In this document: positions 16,895 to 25,394 of the stretch, piece after piece
How positions within the stretch are numbered: position 1 is the stretch's first letter
Layout: every line of letters begins with the position of its first letter
Assembly: GCA_029939635.1 (NCBI GenBank)
Contig: JAOZSN010000001.1
Coordinates: 17,632-81,631, forward strand
Length of the DNA: 64,000 bases
Direction of reading: 5' to 3'
Source of the DNA: Deltaproteobacteria bacterium
GTDB taxonomy: Bacteria > Desulfobacterota > Desulfobulbia > Desulfobulbales > SURF-16
Made by a program: the position numbers and the translations under genes
Notes under the pieces: model-generated
What the model was told of the DNA's origin: nothing
Database searches by the model: none
Seen by the model: only the letters and a program-made list of their open reading frames with translations

Positions 16895-17710
16895 TTAAAT
16901 CCCCACCCCAGTATAACGCTTATTGCCCTGCCGCCACACCAAGCCACCCACCCCAGCCATGAGTAGCAACCAGACACTCATCACCAGCAGGCCGTGCATT
17001 ATTTCAGCAGGAGCCACCTGACCCACCATTATCTTTACAGGAAAATAGTAGAGATAAATAAATGGGGTATATTCCAATACAGCCAGCACATCAGCAGGAA
17101 AGAGTTCCATGGGCAGCATTGCCCCACCTAGTAGGGCACCGATAAAATGGAGCATGACCACCAGACTCCAGACATTATCGGCCCAAAAGGCGACAAACTG
17201 TAAGGGCAGACTCAGCAGAAAATAGAGGAGATTGGCCAACATGATCACCAACAGGGCCATGGCAATATTGGTCAAACTAAGCTGAAACTCTGCCGGCAAT
17301 TCCAGGAAAAAAGGAGCAACCCCGGCAAAAATCACTATCTGTACCACCACCGGCAGCAAAGAACCAAGATGCTCAGCATATTTAAAACCCAGATATGAGG
17401 TGGGATAAAGCTGATAACGCGTCAAACCGCCATCATAGATATCAGTGGCAATAGTCATGATCTGCTGGCTACCCCGCACCAGCCGACCAATGAGAATAAC
17501 CAGTAAATAATAGGTAATCATGCCACTCAAGCTATAGCCAGCAATGGTCTGCCCACCCAGATCCGCATAGATTGATTGCCATAAATAATACATCACCCCC
17601 ATGGCAGCCATAAAGGCAAACAGGGAGTTGACCCAAAAATCCACCCGATAGCTCATTTGCTTACGCAACTCCAGGCTGAACACCTGCCAAAAGACCAACA
17701 TACCCCTCAT
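16895..17710 (-). CDS. ABC-2 type transporter permease (first subunit)
   Basis: A 271-residue inner-membrane protein with about six membrane helices. It is homologous to the next gene and of the same ABC2_membrane_6 type. Recognisable parts are LRKQMSYRVDFWVNSLFAF near the N terminus and the YDGGLTRYQLYPTSYL loop, the equivalent of GDLDYYLVRP in the sister subunit. The ATG overlaps the end of the ATPase gene by four bases, showing translational coupling. It probably pairs with the second permease as a heterodimeric channel. Substrate unknown. Confidence 0.87.
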   Translation of the reverse strand: MRGMLVFWQVFSLELRKQMSYRVDFWVNSLFAFMAAMGVMYYLWQSIYADLGGQTIAGYSLSGMITYYLLVILIGRLVRGSQQIMTIATDIYDGGLTRYQLYPTSYLGFKYAEHLGSLLPVVVQIVIFAGVAPFFLELPAEFQLSLTNIAMALLVIMLANLLYFLLSLPLQFVAFWADNVWSLVVMLHFIGALLGGAMLPMELFPADVLAVLEYTPFIYLYYFPVKIMVGQVAPAEIMHGLLVMSVWLLLMAGVGGLVWRQGNKRYTGVGI

Positions 17711-18684
17711 CTTTTTTCCGCAAACATCTGTTCAATAACAGAGGCCACGTCCTCATCTTCGACACTGAGATCACTCACCCCACTGCCGCATAAAAGATGC
17801 TGGGTCACAGCAGCAACATCTTTTTCAGCCACCCGCAGACGCATATCTTCAGAACTTCTAGCAAGAACCTCAACCGGAATCGAACCAAGGCCCTGGTCAG
17901 CAAACTGCTCCGCTTTCAGGCGAATGGTCATTATCTTATGGCTGGCAAAACGGCTGACTACCTCATGGAGAGGCCCGTCAAAAATAAAGCCGCCATCACG
18001 CATGATGATAATCCTTTTACAGAGCCGTTCAATATCCTCCATATAATGACTGGTGAGGATCATGGCTGGCCTGACTTCCTGGCGGTAATGGAGAATAAAA
18101 TCACGGATAGCACGCTGGGCCGCCAAATCAAGACCAATGGTAGGCTCGTCAAGAAAGACCACCTGTGGTTTATGCAGCAGGGCAGCGATGAGCTCCATCT
18201 TCATCCGTTCCCCTAAGGAAAGGCGACGGATTTGAATACCTAGTTCAGCTCGCACGTCCAATATATCCAGCAAAGAATTAAGCATTTCCTCATGTTCCTT
18301 AATAGGAACCTGATAAATCTCCCGCAACAACAAGAAGCAATCAGCAGCAGGCAAATCCCACCAAAGTTGGGCCTTCTGACCCATGATAAGGGCAATGCGA
18401 CGGCGAAAATCATTATGGCGCTGCCAGGGATCATGGCCAAGAACCTGTACGCTACCAGCACTGGGATGAATGATACCAGCCAACATCTTGATAATGGTGG
18501 TCTTGCCAGCACCATTAGCACCCACCAGACCAAGAATTTCCCCTTCAACCACCTGGAAGGAGACATGATCCACCGCTATCTTGGTCACCGTGTCACGACT
18601 GAAGAGGGATTTCAAGGAGGCCTTCAAACCAGCGGCCTTGCGATGTACCTGAAACTCCTTATGGAGATTTTCTACCTTGATCAT
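17707..18684 (-). CDS. ABC transporter ATP-binding protein
   Basis: A 325-residue nucleotide-binding subunit. It has Walker A GANGAGKTT, signature LSLGERMKMEL, Walker B VVFLDEPTIGLD, then an H-loop TSHYMED and a C-terminal extension typical of ABC-2 exporter ATPases. The start is set at MIKVENLHKEF (18684). A longer open frame upstream would overlap the topoisomerase gene and has no family similarity. It hydrolyses ATP to power the two permeases encoded immediately downstream. Transcription may begin in the 40-base gap after topB, or run through from it. Confidence 0.92.
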   Translation of the reverse strand: MIKVENLHKEFQVHRKAAGLKASLKSLFSRDTVTKIAVDHVSFQVVEGEILGLVGANGAGKTTIIKMLAGIIHPSAGSVQVLGHDPWQRHNDFRRRIALIMGQKAQLWWDLPAADCFLLLREIYQVPIKEHEEMLNSLLDILDVRAELGIQIRRLSLGERMKMELIAALLHKPQVVFLDEPTIGLDLAAQRAIRDFILHYRQEVRPAMILTSHYMEDIERLCKRIIIMRDGGFIFDGPLHEVVSRFASHKIMTIRLKAEQFADQGLGSIPVEVLARSSEDMRLRVAEKDVAAVTQHLLCGSGVSDLSVEDEDVASVIEQMFAEKR

Positions 18685-18724
18685 GATTTTTTCTTTATAT
18701 CCTGCCCATCCTGTTAATCCTGTC

Positions 18725-20788
18725 TTAATTTTTTGTCTTTTTCTGCCGGTCAGCAGACGGCCGCTGTAAATCCATGGCCATGCCCTGGGTGGAGAGGATG
18801 AGCAGACGTGGTTCATCATCAATACGAACCGGCTGGGGCAAAATACGCTGCTGCAGCAAAGTCTGAACCTGTCTGGCCGTGAGCGCTACACCTTTACATT
18901 CTGGCTCAAAAACAAAGGGACACCCCTCCTTCCAGCCCGTGCAACCATAGGCTCTATGCCCTTTCATGACCTCTTTACCACAGAGCGGACAACTCCCCCA
19001 GCGTCCACTATCCAGACGTGAAGCAGAGCTGTTCTCTATCAAGCCACGAATGTGATTATTGATGCCAGCCATAAAATCATCCGGGTCAAGCTGGCTGCGC
19101 TCAATTTTTTTAAGTTTTTCCTCCCATTCACCAGTCATCTCAGGGGATTTCAGTAACGGATCATGGATAAGGGCAATGAGGCAACGCCCCATGTCAGTGC
19201 ATCGCAACTGTTTTTTCTGGCGGCTAATATAGTTGCGCCGCAGCAGGGTCTCAATGATGGCTGCCCGGGTAGCTGGCGTACCAATGCCACGCTCTTTAAG
19301 TGCTTCGCGCAGGCTATCGTCCTCAACAAATTTACCAGCCGCCTCCATAGCCCCAAGCAATGAATTCTCGCTAAAATGTTTGGGAGGTATGGTTTTACCT
19401 TCGCGCAAGAACGGCTCATGGGAACCGCTTTCCCCTTCTGTAAAGGCAGGCAAGGTCTGGTCGCCACTGGCTTTTTTTGTCTTTTTCGGAAAAAGAACGG
19501 TCCAGCCAGGCTCAACAACATGGGTGCCTTTGGCCTTAAATTTGACACCATTGCTGGCTCCATCCACCGTGGTGATATTTTTCAGGCAAACAGGATAAAA
19601 GGCAGCGATGAACTGGGTGGTAATGGTCTCATACACCAGCTGTTCATTGACCCCAAGACTGCGCGGCATGACGCCGGTGGGAATAATGGCGTGATGGTCG
19701 GTAACTTTTTTATCATCAATAATACGCTTAGTGAACGGCAATTTGGCCAGATTAAGTGGGGCAATCTGTTCTGAACGCAGTGATGTAAGCTTTTGCAGAA
19801 TCTCTGGAATACGTGGCTTCATATCCTTGCTGAGATAGCGCGAATCTGTACGCGGGTAGGTGACGAGTTTTTTCTCGTAGAGATTCTGGGTGGCAGCCAG
19901 GGTATCAGCAGCCGACAGCCCGTGCAGCTTGTTGATTTCGCGCTGTAAGGTGGTGAGATCAAAGAGTTGGGGCGGCTGCTCCCTTTTCTTTTTAGCGACA
20001 ATAGCGCTCACCTCAAAGGGCTGCCCCGTGACTTTTTCCAGCTTAACCTGAGCCTTCTCTTGTTTTTCAAAACGCTTGCCGCTGTATTTAAATAGCACCT
20101 GCCGGTACGTGGTACTGAGTTCCCAAAAGGGCTGGGGACGAAACTGCAGGATGGTATCATCACGCTCAACAATCATGGCCAGAACCGGCGTCTGCACCCG
20201 GCCAATACTCCACAACACGCGATCGCTACCACCACCAATACGACCATGGCGCACTGTATAATAGCGGGTGGAGTTAAGGCCAACAATCCAATCAGATTCA
20301 CTACGGCAACGGGCGGCAGCATAGAGCGCATCGTAATCATGGCCATCCTTGAGATCCTTAAACGCTTCGCTAATGGCATCAGGAGTCAAGGAGTTAAGCC
20401 AGAGGCGACGAATGGGCTTATCTTCGCAGTTACAATGGGCAAGAATATAGCGGAAAATCAACTCCCCTTCCCGGCCAGCATCAGTGGCGCAGACAATTTC
20501 ATCGGCCTGCTGACATAATTTTTCAATGATCCTGAACTGCTCATCCACGCCACGATTTTTAATCAGGGTGAGCTTAAATTCGTCCGGCACGAACGGCAGG
20601 GTATCCAGGGACCAACGCTTGAGGGCCGGATCATATTCTCCCGGCTCTTGCAGGGTCACCAAATGACCAAAGGCCCAGGTAATGGCACAGCCCCGCCCCT
20701 CGATATAGCCCTTTTTTTTACCCTTAATATCGAGAACATCGGCAATATCACGGGCCACGGATGGCTTTTCAGCAATAACAACTTTCAT
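18725..20788 (-). CDS. topB: DNA topoisomerase III
   Basis: A 687-residue type IA topoisomerase. It has a TOPRIM domain at the N terminus (VIAEKPSVARDIADVL; DAGREGELIF), a central domain with the catalytic tyrosine in TYPRTDSRYLS, and a C-terminal zinc-finger-like topoisomerase repeat (CPLCGKEVMKGHRAYGC...CPFVF). The enzyme relaxes and decatenates DNA through a single-strand break and a 5'-phosphotyrosine. The ATG at 20788 is preferred over the TTG three bases upstream, with GAGAAA as a modest ribosome binding site. Length fits bacterial TopB. Annotated on motif grounds with little doubt. Confidence 0.95.
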   Translation of the reverse strand: MKVVIAEKPSVARDIADVLDIKGKKKGYIEGRGCAITWAFGHLVTLQEPGEYDPALKRWSLDTLPFVPDEFKLTLIKNRGVDEQFRIIEKLCQQADEIVCATDAGREGELIFRYILAHCNCEDKPIRRLWLNSLTPDAISEAFKDLKDGHDYDALYAAARCRSESDWIVGLNSTRYYTVRHGRIGGGSDRVLWSIGRVQTPVLAMIVERDDTILQFRPQPFWELSTTYRQVLFKYSGKRFEKQEKAQVKLEKVTGQPFEVSAIVAKKKREQPPQLFDLTTLQREINKLHGLSAADTLAATQNLYEKKLVTYPRTDSRYLSKDMKPRIPEILQKLTSLRSEQIAPLNLAKLPFTKRIIDDKKVTDHHAIIPTGVMPRSLGVNEQLVYETITTQFIAAFYPVCLKNITTVDGASNGVKFKAKGTHVVEPGWTVLFPKKTKKASGDQTLPAFTEGESGSHEPFLREGKTIPPKHFSENSLLGAMEAAGKFVEDDSLREALKERGIGTPATRAAIIETLLRRNYISRQKKQLRCTDMGRCLIALIHDPLLKSPEMTGEWEEKLKKIERSQLDPDDFMAGINNHIRGLIENSSASRLDSGRWGSCPLCGKEVMKGHRAYGCTGWKEGCPFVFEPECKGVALTARQVQTLLQQRILPQPVRIDDEPRLLILSTQGMAMDLQRPSADRQKKTKN

Positions 20789-20962
20789 CAAACGAATTTC
20801 TCGCAGTCTTTATTTTATCGTAGGGCAGAATTTTAAATTTTTTGAACCCTAAACCTTTTTAATAATGCAATCAAAGGAAAAACCTCTTAACAAGAAAAGA
20901 CGCTTTTTTTATTCACCATTTTGCCATCTACAGAATCACTCTATCAGCAAGGATATATCACC

Positions 20963-21256
20963 ATGAGTAATACCGACAAAAATAAAGAATTTTATGATAT
21001 GGCTGACGCTTTTATCGCCGTAGCCAATAAGCAATGCAAGAAAAGAGATCCCGGTACGGTCAGCGCCACATTCCTCTATGCGGCGGCACGCTATAATACA
21101 TTCATTGCTGCCTCAGGATCGGAATCAGCAGATAAATTTTCTGCACACAAAGAAGATTTTTTGAAATACTTCTTGGATGAGTACAAAAAAATGCTTGAAG
21201 AACATTTCGAGGATTATAGTACTCATTTTGAAAAATATCTGGGCCAGAAAAACTAG
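20963..21256 (+). CDS. DUF3144 family protein
   Basis: A 97-residue soluble protein. The match to DUF3144 is clear from FYDMADAFIAVANKQ, SATFLYAAARYNTFIAAS and a C-terminal YKKMLEEHFEDYSTHFEKY. The family has no established function. The ATG at 20963 has AAGGA about ten bases upstream and is preferred over a longer frame beginning at 20921. The next gene starts 26 bases downstream on the same strand, so they may be co-transcribed. Predicted mostly helical. Confidence 0.85.
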   Translation: MSNTDKNKEFYDMADAFIAVANKQCKKRDPGTVSATFLYAAARYNTFIAASGSESADKFSAHKEDFLKYFLDEYKKMLEEHFEDYSTHFEKYLGQKN

Positions 21257-21282
21257 CCTTTACCAAAATATGGAGCAATACC

Positions 21283-21522
21283 ATGCTACGAGCCGTTGCT
21301 TTTTGTGTAGGACTGATTTCCGTGACTGCCGGACTAGTTAATTATGATAGCGAATTAGCCGCTGCACCTTTACCGATAGTTACGGGTGGTTTGGTCTTAT
21401 TCTTAGCGATATTTAACCTGATCCCTCAATTCAAACATTGCCCATCCTGTAATAAAAAGCTGCTCAAAAAGGCAGACACCTGCCGTTTCTGCGGGGCAAA
21501 ACAGCCACCCCTTGATCCATAA
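21283..21522 (+). CDS. Small membrane protein with C-terminal zinc ribbon
   Basis: A 79-residue protein with two hydrophobic segments (about 3-18 and 30-48) followed by a zinc ribbon, CPSC-x12-CRFC (about residues 54-72). Such short proteins occur in many genomes without a known role; the ribbon faces the cytoplasm if the N terminus does. ATG start with a weak GGAG-like upstream sequence (TATGGAGC). Probably co-transcribed with the DUF3144 gene. No function assigned. Confidence 0.7.
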   Translation: MLRAVAFCVGLISVTAGLVNYDSELAAAPLPIVTGGLVLFLAIFNLIPQFKHCPSCNKKLLKKADTCRFCGAKQPPLDP

Positions 21523-21551
21523 GGGTGCCGTGGTATTCTGCGAAGCCCAGC

Positions 21552-21983
21552 TCAGGGTTGCCTTTTATCATCACTGCTCAGCACCAGCGACTCAGTTTCT
21601 TTGAGACGGAGCAAAATGACCAGGGGAATGGTCAACACGACCAGGAGGGCCAGTTTGATGGAGAGGGTGTCAAAACTATAAAGAGAAAAAAAGGCACCGC
21701 AAACCAGGGAGGCAATGCCGATCAGCTTGGCGCGGCGGGGAATGGATCTAGTTTCTTCCCAGTTTTTGATCATGGGGCCACAAAATTTATTGGCCAAAAG
21801 CCAGCGATGCAGGCGGGGGGATGATCTGGCAAAACAGGCTGCAGCCAGAAGCAGAAAGGGTGTGGTTGGCAAACCGGGCAGGGCAACACCAAAGCCGGCC
21901 AGAATCAGACATAACAGGCCAGAGCAAAGAAAGAAAATGCGCAGCAAGGGGTTCTGATTTTGGGCAGGCACGTTGCAATCCAC
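21552..21983 (-). CDS. ybaN: YbaN family (DUF454) inner-membrane protein
   Basis: A 143-residue protein with three to four membrane segments and the DUF454 hallmark GVALPGLPTTPFLLLAAACF, then SSPRLHRWLLANKFCGP and IPRRAKLIGI. Role unknown; a membrane protein of this family is encoded beside recombination genes in enterobacteria, which is not the case here. It starts with GTG directly after the TAA of the upstream gene, so translation is probably coupled to it. Convergent with the zinc-ribbon gene. Confidence 0.82.
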   Translation of the reverse strand: MDCNVPAQNQNPLLRIFFLCSGLLCLILAGFGVALPGLPTTPFLLLAAACFARSSPRLHRWLLANKFCGPMIKNWEETRSIPRRAKLIGIASLVCGAFFSLYSFDTLSIKLALLVVLTIPLVILLRLKETESLVLSSDDKRQP

Positions 21984-22235
21984 TTAAAATTTCTTCATTT
22001 TTTCGCCGATCCGCATGGCATTATCGCACTTGGCACCTTCACGCGGATTGCAGTCAAGGAGGATACTCATTACCCTGTCGGCCATTCTATCACAGCCAGC
22101 GTCTTCCAACCTGGCTAAGATCTCAGACATCAGCTTGTTAAACTCCAGACATTTTTTATAATCCGAAGAGGCTCGTTGGTGTAAAATCACCGCCTTCTCA
22201 AAGTCTTTTTTGATATCGTCACTTATTTCAGCCAT
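21984..22235 (-). CDS. Hypothetical 83-residue helical protein
   Basis: An 83-residue hydrophilic protein predicted helical, with two cysteines near the middle (LEDAGCDRMA, LLDCNPREGAKC). I do not recognise the family. Its ATG has AAGGATCTGACC upstream, a plausible ribosome binding site. It is followed without a gap by the YbaN-family gene, and the pair is probably one operon. Coding is supported by the tight junction and the absence of any better frame. Function unknown. Confidence 0.6.
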   Translation of the reverse strand: MAEISDDIKKDFEKAVILHQRASSDYKKCLEFNKLMSEILARLEDAGCDRMADRVMSILLDCNPREGAKCDNAMRIGEKMKKF

Positions 22236-22389
22236 GGTCAGATCCTTTTTATACGGATAACGAAAATTAAAGGGCAGTCTCTAAATTAATCAGTTACCTG
22301 TTTACTGCTATATTTTTTTGGGACACTTTGCATAATAATCAGCCGTGCAGCATGACAACAAACCAGATTAGCACCCAGGGACTTCCAGG

Positions 22390-23298
22390 ATGAGAACACT
22401 CGCCTTTGGCTACTCAACACGATGCAATATCAAATGTGAACACTGTGTTGCCGCCGATGCCATTCCCAAAAACATAAAAATGGCGCTGAACCAGGCAAAA
22501 AAGATTATTGGCCAACTGGCCGCTGCCCAGGTACAGGGTATCAGCTTTACTGCTGGTGAACCGCTGATCTACCTGAACGACATTGCCGAATTGGTCGGCC
22601 TCTGTCGAGACTATGATATGTATACGCGGGTGGTTACCAATAGTTTCTGGGCTAAATCTCCAGAGCTTGCCGATAGCGTCGTTGTCCAGCTTAAAGAACA
22701 GGGTCTAGCACAACTCCGCCTGAGCTATAGCCGCTGGCACCAAAAAAATATTCCCCAGCAGAACATCTTAAATGCCGCCAGGAGTTGCCATAAAAATGGC
22801 CTGGATTATTTCATTTCATTTGTCACTGATTTTTCAGAGCAGGATGACAACTTTGAGCATTTTTTACGGCAGCATAATCTTAAATTTTTCCCTGAGCCAG
22901 TAATCTTTGCCGGGCGAGCCCACGATTTTACGCGCCTCCCCCTGCACACCGATTACCAAGCAAACTGCTGCCCAATGAACCCGTATCTGGCACCCAGCCT
23001 TGATATGTATGCCTGCTGCGATGCCGGTAGCCATTTTACCGCTACCAACTTCTTTCATCTTGGCAATATTAAGGACACTCCTCCTGCGCAACTTTTCGCG
23101 GAAAGTGAAAGCAATAGGTTGTATAACCATATTAGAAATATGGGCATAAGCACTCTGGCCTCCTTTGCTGGCTTTGCAGCACGAGAAATAATCCAGTACA
23201 GAAAATGCGAATTATGCGAAAAATTATTCAACTCACCTGAACGACTAAGGGGCCTTCGGCAAGAGGAAAATACAGGTTTAAACTCCTGGTATCGCTAA
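22390..23298 (+). CDS. Radical SAM protein with extra C-terminal cysteines
   Basis: A 302-residue radical SAM enzyme. The cluster motif is C12-x3-C16-x2-C19 (TRCNIKCEHC), followed by TAGEP (54-58), the usual S-adenosylmethionine contact. The C-terminal half has paired cysteines at 193/194 and 209/210 plus C273 and C276, which could hold an auxiliary iron-sulfur cluster as in SPASM-type enzymes. That is inference, because the spacing is not the textbook SPASM pattern. The substrate is unknown and no precursor peptide is evident nearby. The ATG is preceded by AGGGACTTCCAGG. A GNAT gene follows after 30 bases. Confidence 0.85.
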   Translation: MRTLAFGYSTRCNIKCEHCVAADAIPKNIKMALNQAKKIIGQLAAAQVQGISFTAGEPLIYLNDIAELVGLCRDYDMYTRVVTNSFWAKSPELADSVVVQLKEQGLAQLRLSYSRWHQKNIPQQNILNAARSCHKNGLDYFISFVTDFSEQDDNFEHFLRQHNLKFFPEPVIFAGRAHDFTRLPLHTDYQANCCPMNPYLAPSLDMYACCDAGSHFTATNFFHLGNIKDTPPAQLFAESESNRLYNHIRNMGISTLASFAGFAAREIIQYRKCELCEKLFNSPERLRGLRQEENTGLNSWYR

Positions 23299-23328
23299 AG
23301 GTGCCTTGAAGTAGCTCCGGAAACAACT

Positions 23329-23805
23329 ATGAAAATACGCAAACTCACCCCTGAAAATTATCCTAAGGCCTCTGCCTTGTTGCGCGAGGCATTCCCTGGC
23401 AGCAGCTATGAAGTGGAATTAGTTGAAAACTTCCACAAAAATGGCACGCCTGTGCATGAATGGGTATGCATCCATGTCAATAGAATCATTGCCTATATTG
23501 CTTTTTCAAGGGCCTATAATGGCGACAAGGAGTGTGGTTTACATTTGGCACCGTTAGCGGTGCGGCCCAAATTTCAACGGCAGGGGGTTGGCTCGGAGTT
23601 ACTGCGCTTTGCCTTGCGGCAGGATGTTATCAAGGAAAACACTCTCTTTGTTTTAGGCGATTCTGGCTTCTATCAAAATTTTGGCTTTGCACCGTGTGCC
23701 CAGCCTATCTGCCCCTTTGATACAAATAATGACCATTTTTTAAGCATTGGCGATTGCAGCTCAAGCCCTTTCACCGTAGGATACGAAGCAGAATTTGGGA
23801 CTTAA
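23329..23805 (+). CDS. GNAT family N-acetyltransferase (YhbS-like)
   Basis: A 158-residue acetyltransferase. The acetyl-CoA-binding motif A is seen in LAPLAVRPKFQRQGVGSELLRFAL (split around residues 75-100), and the end of the fold in LFVLGDSGFYQNFGFAP, typical of YhbS-like GNATs. It transfers acetyl from acetyl-CoA to an unknown amine. It begins 30 bases after the radical SAM gene and may be co-transcribed with it. Confidence 0.88.
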   Translation: MKIRKLTPENYPKASALLREAFPGSSYEVELVENFHKNGTPVHEWVCIHVNRIIAYIAFSRAYNGDKECGLHLAPLAVRPKFQRQGVGSELLRFALRQDVIKENTLFVLGDSGFYQNFGFAPCAQPICPFDTNNDHFLSIGDCSSSPFTVGYEAEFGT

Positions 23806-23863
23806 GTTTTCCACATTGGCGCACCATACCTGATACAATCTGAAGAAATTCCAAGGAAAGAAA

Positions 23864-24697
23864 ATGGCAGAGATTGGCAAAACACAAAAACTAACCATCA
23901 AAAGAACACGAAACTACGGGGCTCACCTTGATGGTGGCAAGTCTGGTGACATTCTCCTGCCCAGCCGCTATGTTCCGCAAAAATGCCAGCCAGGCGATAA
24001 AATTGAGGTCTTTGTCTATGCGGATAGGGAAGATCGTCTGCGGGCAACCACCAAGAGACCGTTTGCCGAGGTGGGCCAATTCAGCAAATTACGGGTAAAG
24101 GCAAATACTGCAGCAGGCACCTACCTGGACTGGGGACTGGAAAAAGATCTCCTTGTGCCCAAGAGTGAACAAAAAGACAGAATGGTGGAAGGCAAGGCAT
24201 ACCTTGTCTTTGTCTTCCTGGATGAAAAGAGCAAACGCATCACCGCCTCTGCCCTACTGGATAATTTTTTAAGTACCCAGCCTCCAAGCTATAAAGAGGG
24301 AGAGGAGGTGGATCTGTTTATTCATGAAAAAATAGATCGAGGCTACAAGGTCATTATTAACCATAGCCATGGCGGTATGATCTATAAAAACGAGATATTC
24401 AAAAAAATTGTCATCGGCCAAAGGCTCAAAGGCTACATCAAAAAAATACGTGATGATCTCAAAATAGATGTGAGTTTGCAAAAACCAGGTCATCAAGGGT
24501 TTGATGACATTTCTCAGGCCATTCTCAAGATACTAAAAGAGCATGGTGGCAAGATGCGCGTAACAGATAAAAGCCCACCGGAAGAAATCTACGCCCTGTT
24601 CGGAGTAAGCAAAAAAAGCTTCAAAAAAGCAATCGGTGGCCTCTACAAAAAAAGACGTATCACCATCGACAGCAATGGTATCAGGCTTAGCAAGTAA
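23864..24697 (+). CDS. CvfB-like S1-domain RNA-binding protein
   Basis: A 277-residue protein with the CvfB/YitL layout. Tandem S1-like domains occupy about residues 5-210 (YGAHLDGGKSGDILLPSRYVP; GTYLDWGLEKDLLVPKSEQ; GYIKKIRDDLKIDVSLQ). A winged-helix end lies at about 215-277 (YALFGVSKKSFKKAIGGLYKKRRI). The family binds RNA and affects virulence-factor expression in staphylococci; its role here is unknown. GGAAAG precedes the ATG by about six bases. The next gene follows after 20 bases. Confidence 0.9.
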   Translation: MAEIGKTQKLTIKRTRNYGAHLDGGKSGDILLPSRYVPQKCQPGDKIEVFVYADREDRLRATTKRPFAEVGQFSKLRVKANTAAGTYLDWGLEKDLLVPKSEQKDRMVEGKAYLVFVFLDEKSKRITASALLDNFLSTQPPSYKEGEEVDLFIHEKIDRGYKVIINHSHGGMIYKNEIFKKIVIGQRLKGYIKKIRDDLKIDVSLQKPGHQGFDDISQAILKILKEHGGKMRVTDKSPPEEIYALFGVSKKSFKKAIGGLYKKRRITIDSNGIRLSK

Positions 24698-24717
24698 TAC
24701 ACACAGCGGTGAAGAAC

Positions 24718-25074
24718 ATGTCTCAAAAAATCGATAAGGGAAAAGGCGCATTGACCGAAGCCTTGCGCGACAAGGCTCAGCGTGACAAAGGCTATCGAGA
24801 GCAGGCCCTGAAACTATTCCCATGGGTCTGCGGTATCTGCTGCCGTGAGTTTAGTGGAAAAAAGCTCAAGGAACTCACCGTCCATCACCGGGACCATAAT
24901 CACGACAACAACCCGTCCGATGGCAGTAATTGGGAGTTATTATGCATCTACTGCCATGATAATGTTCATTCACGTACCCTTGAGGATAACCGTGACGGGG
25001 GAGACAAAGATGACGAAAAAGATGATGCCACCCATAATCCCTTTGGTGATCTTGCTGCCCTGCTAAAAAAATAG
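24718..25074 (+). CDS. yajD: YajD-type HNH nuclease
   Basis: A 118-residue HNH protein. The zinc and catalytic motifs are CGICCREF, then VHHRDHNHDNNPSDGSNWELL and CIYCHDNVHSR, matching the YajD family. Start set at ATG 24718; a GTG nine bases upstream is the alternative. HNH proteins of this size are putative nucleases, and the physiological substrate of YajD is not known. It lies 20 bases downstream of the CvfB-like gene. Confidence 0.88.
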   Translation: MSQKIDKGKGALTEALRDKAQRDKGYREQALKLFPWVCGICCREFSGKKLKELTVHHRDHNHDNNPSDGSNWELLCIYCHDNVHSRTLEDNRDGGDKDDEKDDATHNPFGDLAALLKK

Positions 25075-25161
25075 TCGCTGTTTTTTTCAATATGGGGTGC
25101 TTTTTCGGTGGTCAAGCCAGGATGGGAGCATCTGTCTTTCCGGCTAGGGACACCAATTGCC

Positions 25162-25300
25162 TTGTTCTTCTAAGTTCACGACATAAAAACAACGATCACG
25201 CGCTTCGCTGCTGATATTCGGTACTTTTTTTCTGACCCTCACTAAGAACAACTACGGGAACTGCTGAATACGCCGGAGAGAACCAAGCCTCACTCCGGCG
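25162..25300. repeat. Two hairpins in the 320-base gap before dinB
   Basis: The gap 25075-25394 has no credible gene. It holds TTGTTCTT (25162-25169) paired with AAGAACAA (25244-25251), and a compact hairpin CGCCGGAG (25271-25278) / CTCCGGCG (25293-25300). Neither is followed by a T-run, so they are not simple terminators. I see no clear promoter. Confidence 0.5.
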
Positions 25301-25394
25301 ATTTGGCACAGAACAATAACAAAGTGGCGACCAACTCGTTGATAAACAAAAATACAGTTTCCCCACGTTAAGAGAATAGCCCCCAAATAACCCT

